A stretch of DNA of 64,000 nucleotides, taken from contig CP136064.1 of the NCBI GenBank assembly GCA_032622095.1, positions 264,287,863 to 264,351,862 on the forward strand. Reading direction: 5' to 3'. Source of the stretch: Siphonodentalium dalli. Its lineage: Eukaryota; Mollusca; Scaphopoda; Gadilida; Siphonodentaliidae. This document shows, piece after piece, positions 11,221-23,499 of the stretch. The notes beneath the pieces are model-generated. The model was not told the DNA's origin, made no database searches, and saw only the letters and a program-made list of their open reading frames with translations. Numbering within the stretch: position 1 is the first letter of the stretch; the number at the start of each line of letters is the position of its first letter. The translations under genes and the position numbers were made by a program.

Positions 11221-11659
11221 ACGGACCTCATAATCGGAGGTCCACAGGTTCCCACGACATTAATATATGTGCCAAGTTTTAAAAACTCGCATCTTTAAAA
11301 CTAGACTAAATGTGCTTGCCATGGGAAATGTCCGAAAAATGGAACATGTTTATATGACAGAAGAATTTGAGTTCGACAATTTATTGCTACGATGAAAATT
11401 TTTCGAATGTGGAATTATTTCATTCGTCATGTGTTGTTTACGTGTTACGAAATGTACAAGTAATGCCCGTTTTGCTCTGGGTCCTTCCGTTTGATCGAAT
11501 GTGTTCACACAATTAGTTGTTTATTATGCCCTCTTAGGGTGTATAACTGGCAAGCGTGTCGTATGGGTGATGGGGTAAATGTGATTCAAAACGTACCCGG
11601 AATTTTTCGTACTTGTTTTGTTTTGTAAGTTCTCTGTAAATATCGGCCAGCTAGCACTA
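11221..11659. other. No recognised feature
   Basis: No coding signal or matched repeat is seen between the K and C elements. Confidence 0.4.
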
Positions 11660-12165
11660 TTAAAGGCACGTGAGGCCTTAATTGTCAAAAATATTCATAT
11701 TTGTTCCAAACACCGTAAACAGAAAAACATTAAAACGCATAGAGTTCCGTTCATATATACCATGACCATCGCGTAAACAGCATGTTATCATAAAGACCTA
11801 CTATATTTTACCTAAGCAAGAGCCTGATTGTGTTACAGAAGACAGCACAATGCTACTGGCTAATCACACACAAATGGCATAAACGCTCTTTATTAGTGCC
11901 ATATCAGGTATTCACCAACAAAGAACGCTCTTTATGTTTACCATCATAATATAAACAAACACCAGAAAAGTAAATTTTTATGCTTTTGTTTACATAACAA
12001 TGGTCAAACATATGACCATAACACACTGTTTATGCGATATTTCTTATTTGTATATATACGTACAAAGTCTATCTACCTTTTGATGTTCTTTCTGTTTGTG
12101 GCGGTTTTTGACGGGTGGATATATTTTCACAGGATACCCACCGCCAAGGCCAACCGTGTCTTTAA
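11660..12165 (+). mobile_element. Family C element (C2)
   Basis: This is a close copy of 3687-4188, starting TTAAAGGCACGTGAGGCC and ending GGCCAACCGTGTCTTTAA. Its right-hand TTAA (12162-12165) is at the same time the left-hand TTAA of the family A element that follows, so the two insertions share one target tetranucleotide. Confidence 0.8.
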
Positions 12166-12561
12166 CCCTTTACCCAACAAACCGGCCAAAACCGGCCAAA
12201 TAAAGCTTCAACAGCCTAAAATATCTTCGGTCTGTCTCAATAGAACCATACAACTATGGATATCATTGGAACCGGCTCCTTGACCACATTGTGATAGTTA
12301 CAGTTATGCCCTGTGCCAATGCATTCTCTTATATATGCGAGTCGACCATAGGTCGCCTCGCATATATAAGAGAATGCATTGGCCTAAAAAAAATCTTTTT
12401 TTAACACTTTTTACCATTTTTTCTTACATTCTTTAACAATTTTATAATTTTTAATGTGTTAAGCCAATGCATTCTCTTATATATGCGAGGCGACCTATGG
12501 TCGACTCGCATATATAAGAGAATGCATTGGCACAGGGCCGTTCTGTTGGGTAAAGGGTTAA
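12162..12561 (+). mobile_element. Family A double-hairpin element (A2), inserted at the end of C2
   Basis: It has the same organisation as 9419-9816, with hairpins at 12316-12382 and 12464-12530. Both 67-bp hairpins and both TTAA-containing termini are intact. It abuts family C exactly at the shared TTAA, and the right TTAA is followed by unrelated sequence. Confidence 0.85.
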
Positions 12562-12813
12562 TACAGGTCGGTGCCGCACCAACGCTGTGATTTCACTCCG
12601 GCCAGTCATGCGTTCTGATTCACGTTGTCTATATCTTTAATTCTCACTCCATCAGTCAATCGTACAGAGAAAACAACAATAATACAAACATAAGGTTAAC
12701 ACAGTGAACAGCACAACATTAGATTGTTAAATTATTAAATTATATAACATACCATATTCAATATAGATCCATAGTAATAGTAGCAATGATACGTATACTT
12801 TGTCGTGTGCGTG

Positions 12814-13065
12814 CAAGCCTTGAAATATGGTGTCTGTCATTTGCAGAATGAGGTCCCCAGAGGGTGAATTTAGTGATGCTACCGCATAGCGGGCTAGCAT
12901 CACCAAATTCACCCTCTGGGAACCTCATTCTGCTGAGGTGTAAGCAGAATGAGGTCCCCAGAGGGTGAATTTGGTGATGCTAGCCCGCTATGCGGGGTAG
13001 CATCACTAAATTCACCCTCTGGGGACCTCATTCTGCAAATGACAGACACACTATTTCAAGGCTTG
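12814..13065. mobile_element. Family E short double-hairpin element (E1), 252 bp
   Basis: The outer inverted repeats begin CAAGCCTTGAAATA and run through GTGTCTGTCATTTGC. Two long hairpins follow, each with arms starting GCAGAATGAGGTCCCCAGAG and separated only by a TGAGGTGTAA linker. The second hairpin is the reverse complement of the first. The flanks are TGTGCGTG (12806-12813) and TGTGCATG (13066-13073), an 8-bp target duplication with one change, as expected for a hAT-type element. Frames at 12727-12912 and 12949-13230 are hairpin by-products. Confidence 0.85.
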
Positions 13066-13635
13066 TGTGCATGTGCATGTTGTTCATTGTTGGGTCCCTT
13101 GAAGTTTCTCCACTACATGGCTTATAATTTTGTCAACTGCCTCAGCGTTGATGTCTTAGTGTTCGAAAGCAATATGCGAAATTTTGATAAGTTGAGTATG
13201 AGACGTGTTCTCTCATTGTCAATGTCGTAATATACGATGTCGCTAATCCGTAATTCACACCACGATTTGAATCATGACTTGTTCCAGTGAAATCTGTTCT
13301 TTTGCATTTAGTTTGGTTTTGCGCCCTGGCAGTCGTCGGCTCTTAGCCACTACGAAGACATAAACTTGTCTTTGCAGGTGACACCGCTTACATATTAAAG
13401 TAGAAGGCAAATACGTGCCTTGTTCCTGCCAGAAGACAAACACTTGCCTCGTTTGTGTCAGGTAGATGCCAACGGTGCCATTCGTTTTGGTAACTGCACA
13501 TAGCGAGGAATTGTGGTCACTAGTTTCGGTGAAATCTTATGATCTTCTTGTATTGGTAGTAAGGCTAAACGTACTTTTACTGCATAATAGCACATGTATA
13601 TGTTATCATGAACGTGGCGACAGGGTGCCTCACCC
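13066..13635. other. No recognised feature
   Basis: A 62-codon minus frame at 13255-13443 contains a CKRCH motif, but nothing else supports a gene. Confidence 0.4.
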
Positions 13636-13815
13636 CTAGATCATGCCATGAATCTCAACTCCAGCTACGCCCGTAGGGATCATACTACACTATACATGTA
13701 TTTCAAACCCTGGGAATTTTTTGATGTTGTGACAGGGAATTCTATAAGTTTATAACATTTTCACTTGTCCCTTTTATCAAACAGAAAGGGCCAACCTCGA
13801 AGAAAAAATAGTGCG
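13636..13815 (+). repeat. Family H element, left half only
   Basis: It starts CTAGATCATGCCATGAATCT like the element at 1-520 and shares the ACGCCCGTAGGGATCATA and CTGGGAATTTTTTGA blocks. The inverted right half is missing. Confidence 0.65.
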
Positions 13816-14336
13816 AATTGGACTATATCAAATACATGTTGTCGGTCTACTTAGTGGATCAGTCTCACTTTCCAAAGAAGGAAATTACCAATTGTTCGCA
13901 GCTGTCCAAAAATATATTATAAACTCACTGCGATTTGGCGATGAACAGATGCAGAACATTTAGTGAACTTTACCAGTCGCATATTAACTTAAATCGAGAA
14001 CAACATGCACTAAACATAAACATATGATATAAAACTATCTTCCCTTATACCCTATACCAATCTTGAACATTCCATATTGTACTTGTGTGTTTTGTCAGAA
14101 TTTTTGTTTTGTGTTCAACATTTATGTATTTAAATTTTTCTTCTGTGCACCACCATCTTTTCCCGGGGAGAGGAGCTCCACCTAAGTTGATATAACTTGT
14201 GCTCCAATCCCCATTCGTTCATCCTACATTAGTTTGTTATAAATAGGTTTATATGGGATGATCAATACAATATGAAACTAACTATAACATTGCAAACACA
14301 TTGCAGGTAATATATTTATTAGTTAATATATGTTCC
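13816..14336. other. No supported gene
   Basis: A stop-free frame of about 58 codons ends at about 13962, but its composition and length are compatible with chance. No repeat match was found. Confidence 0.4.
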
Positions 14337-14731
14337 TTAACCAACAGAAGGGCCCTGTGCCAATGCATTCTCTTATATATGCGAGTCGACCATAGGTCGC
14401 CTCGCATATATAAGAGAATGCATTGGCTTAACACATTAAAAATTATAAAATTGTTAAAGAATGTAAGAAAAAAATGGTAAAAAGTGTTAAAAAAAGATTT
14501 TTTTTAGGCCAATGCATTCTCTTATATATGCGAGGCAACCTATGGTCGACTCGCATATATAAGAGAATGCATTGGCACAGGGCATAACTGTAACCATCAC
14601 AATGTGGTCAAGGAGCCGGTTCCAATGATATCCATATTAATGTATGGTTCTATTGAGACAGACCGAAGATATTTTAGGCTGTTGAAGCTTTATTTGGCCG
14701 GTTTTGGCCGGTTTGTTGGGTAAAGGGTTAA
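14337..14731 (-). mobile_element. Family A element, inverted copy with damaged terminus (A3)
   Basis: This is the A1 organisation in reverse orientation, with hairpins at 14360-14426 and 14509-14575. The left terminus reads TTAACCAACAG instead of TTAACCCTTTACCCAACAG, so 8 bp of the inverted repeat tip are missing, while the right end is complete. The copy is probably immobile. Confidence 0.85.
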
Positions 14732-14979
14732 CGTGTCAACTTGACATCGCTCATAGGCATGTTTCTGGACCTTGACCGATCCGACTAAAAATTTGTGTGT
14801 AGGACTACTTCGATCCCGGGAGCAATATGGACGGGTCCAATTTCACGTGGGACCATGTTCTCGAACGTGCTGATATAGGCATGTTTCTGGACCAATTGAA
14901 CAATAGTTTGGCCAGACGCTGTATATACTGGGTACTGTCCAGATGGAGGCGATCACCAAAAAAAATCCCTAAATAGCCC

Positions 14980-15490
14980 GAACGAAGTCGAGTACATCAG
15001 CTAGTTTAATATATATTTTGGACATTTGTCTGTCTGTTAGCTATGGCCGGGAAAACTGCCGGACAGATTTGACGAAATTTGATACCTAGGGGAAATTATT
15101 TCCAGGGAGTATTTTGGACGGGTCAAATCGTGATCCCGACCTGACTTTGACATTCAAAAAGATCAATTCAAGGTCAAATCTGGTAAAACGGAAGTATTTC
15201 AACGAAATATAATACCTACTGTTACTTTTGTCCCAGGGGTGTTTCGGGTGGGTCAAATCATGACCCTGACCTGATCTTGACATTAAAAATTGTCAATTCA
15301 AGGTCAAATCGGGTAAAGCCGGGCGGATTTCGACGGGTACCTTTGTCGTGACTTTCCGGTGAGTGTTTTGGACGGGTCAAATCGTGACCCGACATGACGT
15401 TCACCTTTAAAATTGTCAATTCAAGGTTAAATCGCGCAATTCTCCGAAAATCAGAGGGGAACATCCCGGACGAAGTAGGGTCCACCAGCT
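14980..15490 (-). repeat. ~130-bp tandem units with GGTCAAATCGTGACCC motif
   Basis: Three to four units share GACGGGTCAAATCGTGA, CTGACTTTGACATT, TCAATTCAAGGTCAAAT and a GAAATATAATACCT-like block. The minus-strand frames at 15086-15283 and 15258-15485 are produced by this periodicity. The block begins near CCCGAACGAAGTCG and ends near CGGACGAAGTAGGGTCC, so the two edges are inversely related in wording. Confidence 0.7.
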
Positions 15491-15689
15491 ACTATTATAT
15501 ATTTCTAGATTTAGTTACAAACTAAATACCTGTATATTGTACAAAGAAATGTTTGACAAATATATCTGTATCAATATTACCATACGGGTCATTAAAATAG
15601 ATACGACGAAACAAATTTTGAAGGGTGCATGTATCAGGTAAATTTTTATATTTCAAATGATGACAGGAATGCGGAAAGTTGAAGTACCT

Positions 15690-17040
15690 ACGTAATACTG
15701 GCTATCCGAATGAAGAGATATACATGTATATAAAAACCAAAATAGAAGATGACTGCTGGCGACAATGTTTTCCAAAAAAATTCAAAGCATTCGATAGCTC
15801 CCATCTAGTTGTCAACCCGAAGATCAATATAAAGTGTGGTGACTATCAGATGAGGGATATGTCTGTACAGTTGCTAAACAATTCATTCATGCAAAAGAGG
15901 ATCAAACAGTAAGATACCAAATTGCTGCCTGTGGTAATGTTTTTTAACGAAATTCGGGAAAATTAGATTACTCTCACCCTGGTTATCCAGAAGATCATTG
16001 TGGAATCTGGTGACGATCGGACAAGGGGTGTCGTCTGTAGGATCAACCAAATTATTTAGCCATAAAAATAGTAAAATTCAAGATCACCGCTGGCAGTGAT
16101 GTCTTCACAAGGACAGCTTGAGAACAAAACATGGCTCACATCTAGCGGTGACCCAAACTATCCATATGAGAAAAAGTTCTCCAATAAAAGCTGGCTACAG
16201 GGTGCGCCAATTGATTCAAATTCGAAATTTAGCAGGGTGTACTGCTTGTGGCCATGTTTTCCCCGCAAATTTGATAGACTGATGGACAAAACCACTGAAT
16301 CCGTTGAATCAATATACATGTATACATGGATTAATTTATATGCATTGTTATACACAGTACTGGTATATAAAGGTACTGAAAATAACAATATTACTAGTAT
16401 ACACAAAATAAACCATATATCATGGCTATGGGTTCTAATATCCGAATATGACAGCTGAGAACTTGGTGTGAATTGAAGAGTGGTGGTGTCTCAAGCATAT
16501 CTAACCCTCCACGTTAGAAACATGCCATTAAATGTCATAAGTATAATCTAGCTTGAGGACAGAAGTTATCCATAAAACCCCCCTTAATTCAACCAGGTCC
16601 TCGCGCGATGTATGGTCGATCACATGATGATCTAGGTGGGGGGGGGTAGAATTGTTGTATAAAAACAGCACTGCATGTAAATATAAAATAAAATAGTGCT
16701 ACATCTTATTACAGATTATTGCCATATATAATCAGTGACTATACAGACAGTCTGACAAAATAAAGTTTCAGTGACACTCTATCCGAAGAGGGGAATAATT
16801 CCATCTGTTACAGTCAATGGAGCAATTATGAATCTGGAAAGGTGAAATTTCTAAGTAATACTAGATATCTACATGACGCGATAACATATAACGTAAATGC
16901 AATATGGCCGCTGGCGACCATTTTTTCCTATAAAATTAAAAAAATATTTGATAGCTCTCATCTGATAGATCAATATCAAGATAAATATGAAGTTTGGTGA
17001 TGATCGGATGAGTGAAGTGGACTGTGCTAAACGGTTTAGT
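15690..17040 (+). repeat. Family L decayed repeat units
   Basis: Units repeatedly contain TTCAAAGCATTCGATAGCTC, CATCTAGTTGTCAACCC, AAGATCAATATAAAG-like and GGTGACGATCGGACAAGGGG-like blocks. They match the family at 44690-45095 and 54044-54540. The frames at 15679-15912 and 16096-16458 are internal to this repeat and are not taken as genes. Confidence 0.6.
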
Positions 17041-17044
17041 AATG

Positions 17045-17345
17045 CTTAAAAAGATTCTTACCTTAATATTTTTATGTTCACTTTATAAACTTCACTGAGT
17101 CATCTTTGTCATGTATTGAGTTTGATATCTTTTGTTAACAGTTTATAAATCATGTATGTCTCATGTTTGTTATTTTAATTTATGTGTTTATTATCATTAA
17201 ATAAAGTTGCATTCCTTAATAAGATTCTTACCTCAATGTTTTTATGTTCACTTTATAAACTCCACTGAGTCATCTTTGAATTTGATATCTTTTGTTAACA
17301 GTTTATAAAGTATGTATGTCTCGTGTTCGTTATTATATTATATAC
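17045..17345 (+). repeat. Tandem duplication of a ~170/125-bp AT-rich segment
   Basis: The first copy starts AAGATTCTTACCTTAATATT and the second, at 17220, starts AAGATTCTTACCTCAATGTT. Both run through CACTGAGTCATCTTTG, TTTGATATCTTTTGTTAACA and GTATGTCTC. The second lacks an internal piece. An ATTAAATAAAG phrase between them could be an old poly(A) signal, as at the end of a retroposed unit. Confidence 0.75.
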
Positions 17346-18003
17346 ACTTTATAGTGTGTTTCAGAACGAAAAACAAATGAATAAAATCAACAAATTTGTA
17401 AATTTAAAAACAATTCAAACGTTGTTGTATTCCATGTCCCAGTCCGGGCATATACACCAAATTTCAATAATATTCATTGAGAAACAAGGGACCAAACGCC
17501 ATATAACACCCCGTATACATCTTTTATTCCGAGTTGGCCTTTTATTCCGAGTTGGCACGCGTCGATTGGGGCGAGTTAGCCATGGGGCGAGTACGCCGAT
17601 TCCGGCACCTGTTCTATTTGCAGCAGGTATACGTTTACGCTGGTTTACGCGTAATTTAATTTACAAAGTTCCCCAATTGGTATCGTAAATAGAGCGACCT
17701 TATTTGACAGAGAATGCCTCTGTTATTGATTATAAAGTTGCTATACATTAAAAACGTCAAATTCACATGCTCGTTCAAGCACAGTAGTCTATTTTCCCCA
17801 TGTTAAAGGACATCCACAAATACTAAATAACGCTAACCTACTGCCGAATGTTTTACACGACAACTGTTAACATATTTGGGCTGAATTCATCTGACGCGGT
17901 ATTATTCCTCAAAATAAACAACAAAACCATCGTTACTTGGAAATGTAGTTTGGGCTAACATTTACATAAATCCTCCACATCATTATTCCGACACACACGT
18001 CAG
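17346..18003. other. Region upstream of the LINE; no recognised ORF1
   Basis: A 121-codon plus frame (17323-17688) contains a doubled LLFRVG phrase but no zinc knuckle or coiled coil that would make it a LINE ORF1. The 5' end of the LINE cannot be fixed. Confidence 0.4.
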
Positions 18004-20595
18004 ATGAAAAGCAGCCATGAAGTAAACGGCCAAATTGGCCGAAATGATATTTTCAAATCAAATGGTCTTAAAGTGATTCATCTTAATTGCCGCAGTATTT
18101 TACATAAGATCGACGAACTCCGATATTTTGCGGAAGTATCAAAGGCAAAAAATTTGGCATTTTCTGAAACCTGGTTAGATCCATCTGTAACAAATTCTGA
18201 AATCAAGATTGATAATTATTCTGTCATTCGTAAAGACCGTAATAGACAAGGCGGAGGTGTATGTCTCTATATACATGATTCTTTAAATTTTAATGTTAGA
18301 GATAGCCTAACCACAGAGGGTATAGAAGCATGCTGGGTAGACATACTTTTCCCCAAGAGTAAACCCTTATTGATTGGGGTATGGTATCGCCCACCAAGAC
18401 AGTATGATTTCTTTGATAAACTTGAGAAGCTTGGCCTCGAAAATGACTTCATAGATTCTGAGGTAATTCTTTTGGGTGATTTTAACGTCGACGTCTCAAA
18501 CAAGTCAACTCACAGTTCCCTTCATAAGAAAGTTGATACTATCAAAAGGCTCTTTAGCCTTAGTCAATTAATAAAAGACTTTACCAGAATTAGTCAAAAC
18601 TCTTCCTCACTTATTGACTTAATTTTCGCCTCAGATCCTTCTATGATCACACAGTCCGGTGTCATTGACATTGGCCTAAGTGATCACAGCATGATTTTTT
18701 GCACTAGAAAGAAGACTAAAGCAAGATCATATGAGCATAACACAATAAAGACTCGTAGTCTCAAGAACTCATATATGGCAAAAACCAGTAACAAAACTAA
18801 CTATGCTCTAAAGATCAATGCAGAAGTTTGCTTTAATGCAGTGACCATTGCTAAAGAATTCAATAATTTCTTTTGCAATATAGCATCTAATCTTCTGAAT
18901 AAACTCCCAAAGGCTCCTGGTATCTTCAACAACTTGACTCTTGTTAACTACTATAGAAGCAAAGTAGATCCCATCAACAAACTTAAACTCCATGTTGTTG
19001 ATGAAGATGAAGTTCATAAGATACTAGAAAGTCTGTGCTCATCCAAAGCCACGGGCCCCGATGGGATACCGGCAAGGTTTTTGAAGGATGGTGCTGCTGT
19101 TTTAACATCTACACTCACCCACATAGTGAATCTTTCTATTCACAATGGGCATGTCCCAGAAGAGCTCAAAAGAGCTAGGGTCGTACCAATCTATAAGAAG
19201 GGGGAGAAGACACAGCCTGGAAATTACAGACCTGTCTCCGTACTTAATTTAGCCTAAAAAATAATAGAAAGAATTGTATACAAACAACTTGAGGAATATT
19301 TACAAAAACAAAATTTATTATATGGCTACCAATCTGGTTTTAGGTCAGGGTTTTCAACAGACACATGTCTGTTATACATCACAGATAAAATTCGTAGTGA
19401 GATGGACAAGGGTAACCTTACAGGTATGGTCCTGATAGACCTTCAAAAGGCTTTTGATACAGTGGATCATGAAATTTTATTGCAAAAACTTAAGGTTATC
19501 GGTTTGGATGAAAGCGCACTTCTTTGGTTTCACAGCTACCTGAATGGGAGATCCCAAGCTGTTGATGTAAATGGTACATTATCCGATTTTGAAGATATTT
19601 CCTGTGGCGTACCCCAGGGGTAGATTTTAGGTCCTCTACTGTTTTTACTGTATGTTAACGATGCTTCCATGGCTGTGTCTTGTCAACTCTTCTTATATGC
19701 AGATGACTCTGCCCTTATTGTCGCTGGATCTGATGTGCACATCATTGAACAAACTATCAGCGTAGAACTGAGCAAACTGAGCGCTTGGCTGGTGGATAAT
19801 AAACTATCTCTACACCTGGGAAAAACAGAATCAATTCTTTTCGGATCACCACATAAATTGAAAAAAAAATCCCAGCTGAGTGTTTGCTGTGATGGCGTGA
19901 GCATCAGACCCAGTGACTCCGTAACATATCTCGGGGCCATTTTAGACCACCATCTGAATGGTGAACTAATGGCAGCACACATGTTGCAGAAGGCAAACTC
20001 TAAGTTGAAATTCTTGTAAAGAAAGGCATCTTACCTGAACCAATACTGCAAAAGAACTCTATCCTTGGCCCTCATTCAATGTCATTTTGACTATAGTTCA
20101 AGCTTTTGGTACACTAGTCTAACGCAGAGAACAAAGATCCGATTACAAGCAACCCAGAATAGGCTAGTAAGATACATTTTAGATCTAAATTGTAGGACAC
20201 ATATTGGCTATTCGGAATTTCTAAAAGTAGATTGGCTGCCGGTATGTGAAAGAGTTAACTTTAGGAAATTGACAATGGTTATGAAGATCTCAGATAAGCA
20301 AGCCCCAGTATATTTTAATGAACATTTCAAACGATCAAATAAAGAAGGGGATATAAATGTTTCGGACAATGAGGCTGATCAATCTGAAACCCGGTCAGGT
20401 AAACTGAAATTCATCCTCCCTCATGTAAGTTGTTATGGGAAAAAATCTTTTTTCTACACAGGAATAAGACTCTGGAATAGACTTGACAAAACTGTACATC
20501 TACCCATTGACATCAAGTACCGGAAATTTTGCATAAAAAAACATCTCTTATCTAAACTGAAGGACCGAGAGGAAGATCCCTTTCTGTACTACTGA
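18004..20595 (+). pseudogene. LINE ORF2-like endonuclease-reverse transcriptase, three in-frame stops
   Basis: One reading frame runs 2.6 kb without a frameshift and is broken by three stops: TAA at 19255-19257, TAG at 19621-19623 and TAA at 20017-20019. The first segment holds an apurinic-type endonuclease domain with NCRS (residues 28-31), SETWLD (54-59), GDFNVD (158-163) and SDHSM (226-230). The reverse transcriptase follows, with TGPDGIP, NYRPVSVLN, DLQKAFDTVDH, GVPQG and the catalytic YADD (19696-19707). The C-terminal tail has RLWNRLDKTVHLP. The domain order and tail fit the CR1/L2/Jockey group of LINEs, which integrate by target-primed reverse transcription. Catalytic residues are intact and decay is limited, so this is a fairly young but dead copy. 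Confidence 0.93.
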
Positions 20596-21434
20596 ATTGA
20601 AACTGTGACCAAAATTTTGCCAATCAATTACTCATCTCTGCATATATTGTTACTGCTGCCTGTATTTCGGGTTTCCATCTTTCGGTCATGGACAGACCAG
20701 TCCAAAACCGGCCATACATGGCAGTGGTGCGTATATGCAGTGGTGCGTATCCATCATTTACAAAGGCACCGAACCGACACAGATCCCACAGGCACCTCTT
20801 GCAGCAGCACTAATATTAACATAATATTATATCGGTCAGTATTCATAGACCCGGTGAATGAGACGAGTGTCAGACTTGTTATGTTAAATGGATCTGCCAG
20901 GCGTCTCATCCACCTGGTCGGTGAAATGATCATTTCTTTTAAAATAAACATATTCACAATCATAAGATTACTTGTAAATGTAGCACTTATGATGATAAAT
21001 TATTTTATCCACATTGATGATGGCTTATCAATGTAAAATATCAATATATTAACATTGATGTCATTACCATTATTTTTTAGTATCAAGATGGAGAATTTTG
21101 TGGTAACTATATTGTCTGCCTCGTGGCCGGTAGCATATCAGGGGACCACAATGGAATTAAGCCTTCGAGTGCTTTTTGTGCCATCCCCGATATCTAGCCG
21201 TACATGTACTCTACGATTTTTTTCTAAATTTCAGCCATCATACCATTGGTATTCACTTTGACTTCTTTACAGCCTCATTTTTGTTTAAAAATTTGCGATT
21301 TCTTATATAGCCTAACAACTGAAATTATGTTAAAAACTCCTTTTTATTTGCTTGTAATTTATTATATTTGTAACCTGTTAAAACAATATACGTGTATGTC
21401 TTTATATCAAAAATAAATAAATCAATCAATCAAG
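18004..21434 (+). mobile_element. CR1/L2-like LINE copy, coding part plus 3' UTR
   Basis: The coding remnant is followed by about 0.8 kb of non-coding sequence ending in AAAAATAAATAAATCAATCA, a short microsatellite-type tail at about 21405-21434 that marks the 3' boundary. The 5' boundary is uncertain and may lie upstream of 18004. Target duplications could not be identified. Confidence 0.8.
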
Positions 21435-21657
21435 GTATCAAGCCCCAATATATATGTTATATATGCCTAATAATATAAGATCTTGAGGGCGTTACCATAT
21501 CTGACTATGAATTCGTTTAGTGCATGTTATGCGACTCTGCGTTTGCAAGTGGGTTTATGCTGAATTAAGGTTCTGCGTGTTCTGGATGCACATTCTCCAT
21601 TTTTATTAGCGTCCACGAATTCGTCAGTATTTATTGACTTGAAGCATGAAGCGTATA

Positions 21658-22115
21658 CGTGACCCGCCATATCAAATCCAGTCGTAAGTCGGGATTTTTT
21701 TACCCTGTGCGAATGCATTCTCTTATATATGCGAGTCGACCATATGTCGCCTCGCATATATAAGAGAATGCATTGGCCTAACAATTTTTTACAATTTTAA
21801 TAATTTTTTCTTCTATTCTTTAACAATTTTATAATTTCACCCATACAGAGCCCCAGACAAACATGAGCAGACGACACTCTTCTATATGCTTCTATATATG
21901 CGTGGGGCTCCCTGCAGGGTAATGGATGTTTTTTATTTTATGTCCTAAAAATTGTAAGAAACATTTATTTAAAACAAATGATAAAAAATTGTTAGGCCAA
22001 TGCATTCTCTTATATATGCGAGGCGACCTATGGTCGACTCGCATATATAAGAGAATGCATTGGCACAGGGTAAAAAAATCCCGACTTACGACTGGATTTG
22101 ATATGGCGGGTCACA
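21658..22115 (+). mobile_element. Family B double-hairpin element (B1), ~458 bp
   Basis: The outer inverted repeats are about 50 bp (CGTGACCCGCCATATCAAAT, ending with CACAGGG next to the hairpin). They enclose two 67-bp hairpins of the same sequence as in family A (21710-21776 and 21997-22063) in opposite orientation. The spacer carries AGCCCCAGACAAACATGAGC and a later TGGGGCTCC that can pair with it. Flanking TATA/TATG is compatible with a TA target duplication. No transposase is encoded; the 85- and 91-codon frames are by-products. Confidence 0.85.
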
Positions 22116-22117
22116 TA

Positions 22118-22525
22118 TGGGTTCGTTCATACGCTGGCAAGTTTGCACGGCATGTTTTGCAGGCATTTGATCATAGAAAACGATATGGTGCCAGAATATG
22201 AAAGTAAACGTGCACATATAATATTCATCTTTACTAAAGCGAACGACATGAGAAGTACAATTTCTGTAGTTCCTCTTGTAACGGCGCTACTGACATTTGC
22301 CTTCAAAAACCTGTGTGATTGATTCTTGCGAGATAATTGCACACTATGTACAGGCAAATTCGGGTAGCACGGCTACAGGTGGATTTTTACTTCGCATGTG
22401 GTTAGGTGTGGTACAGATGCATTGTATATGCTTGTTTCCATTCATATTCTGGCGCCATTTAGTTTTCTACGACGAAATGTCTGCAAACCATACCGTGCAA
22501 ACTTGCCAGTGCATGAACGTACCCT
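22118..22525. repeat. Family I long inverted-repeat element (I1), directly adjoining B1
   Basis: The left end (GGGTTCGTTCATACGCTGGC) and the right end are inverted copies, and the similarity continues inward for most of each ~200-bp half (GCAAGTTTGCACGG, TGGTGCCAGAATATGAA, TACAGGCAAATTCGG). Similar elements lie at 47344-47764 and 47765-48215. It starts only 2-3 bp after the family B end. Confidence 0.8.
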
Positions 22526-22714
22526 AACTGGTTGGTCGCCATTGTTTTAGTTTACACAAGACATGCTGATGGCTCGTTAAAATATTTCGGGGTGGGGGGT
22601 GAGACATCAGTCACGTGTGGTGTGAGATAGGAAAATCTCGCATAGCTATCTCACACGGACTGCCTGTGCTAAAATGTGCATAGACAGGGCCGGAGACTAA
22701 TGTGTTCCCACGCA

Positions 22715-22900
22715 TCCAGTGACAAAACGAGAGGCCGATCACGATCGGCAGATGTTAACCCATCCCTTGGCGATAGTAAATTACTCTGATCGAAATCATA
22801 AATGAGAGTGTTGATGTTGAATATAGAGTATACTGTTATGTACTATTATAGACAATGTACATAACACAAATTATTGGAATTTATGGGTCACTCACATTTA
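22715..22900 (-). repeat. Family P dispersed repeat, inverted copy
   Basis: It matches the reverse complement of 2145-2345. Just beyond it, at about 22895-22925, TTATATAAGAGAATGCACTGG is an isolated, decayed half of the 67-bp hairpin arm. Confidence 0.65.
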
Positions 22901-22925
22901 TATAAGAGAATGCACTGGAACAGGA

Positions 22926-23499
22926 TCTGTAATGCTGCACCACCACAGCCTTGGGTTAAATGTGAAAAGGTGACCTGGACATGGAATACTTGGTCAAGAT
23001 ATTCCAATTTAAGTTTACAATGATAATGTAACAAATTCTATCCACAACAGCCATCAAGATAAACACCTCACTGCTGACCCATTAGTATCAATTATACAGC
23101 AGAGCTGTCAACAAATCACAGGCATTGTTTATGTTAGAGGCTAGCATCTTTATGAAACCAATAACATTTATAATGACCTCAGACCATCTGTAGAGTGATC
23201 TATTCTACTGTTAACAGCATGTGATGTGTATTGTTGAAACTTTTTTTAAATTAGATACCATAGCTTTCTGTATCTGCACATTGGCATAAGAGACATCAGA
23301 AAATAATATAACCATATTTATAACTAAGTAGTCCAAAGGGAAGGAATTGGTGAATTGGGTTTAATGTCGCTCCAAACAAATTTACCAGTAAACAATATTT
23401 TGGACCGATTTAAACCAAATTTGGTGTGCTGACTCGGGGTACCCTTGGCGTTGTTATAATGGTGTTAGTTTTTCAAATGTTGTTACTAGTAACTTTAAT
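22926..23499. other. No recognised feature
   Basis: No gene or repeat matched in the window. Homopolymer A and T tracts increase toward 23500. Confidence 0.4.

Noticed and set aside
12727-13230. Frames of 61-93 codons with SPEGEFGDASP-like peptides, also at 34657-35119, 35395-35610 and 63676-63861
   Set aside because: They translate the arms of family E hairpins on both strands and have no independent coding support.
13790-13962. Stop-free segment containing SLSKEGNYQLFAAVQKY
   Set aside because: About 58 codons is within chance expectation for this much sequence. No start, acceptor or known domain was recognised.
18267-20963. Minus-strand frames of 69-99 codons within the LINE and its 3' UTR
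   Set aside because: They are antisense shadows of the LINE reading frame or fall in its 3' UTR.
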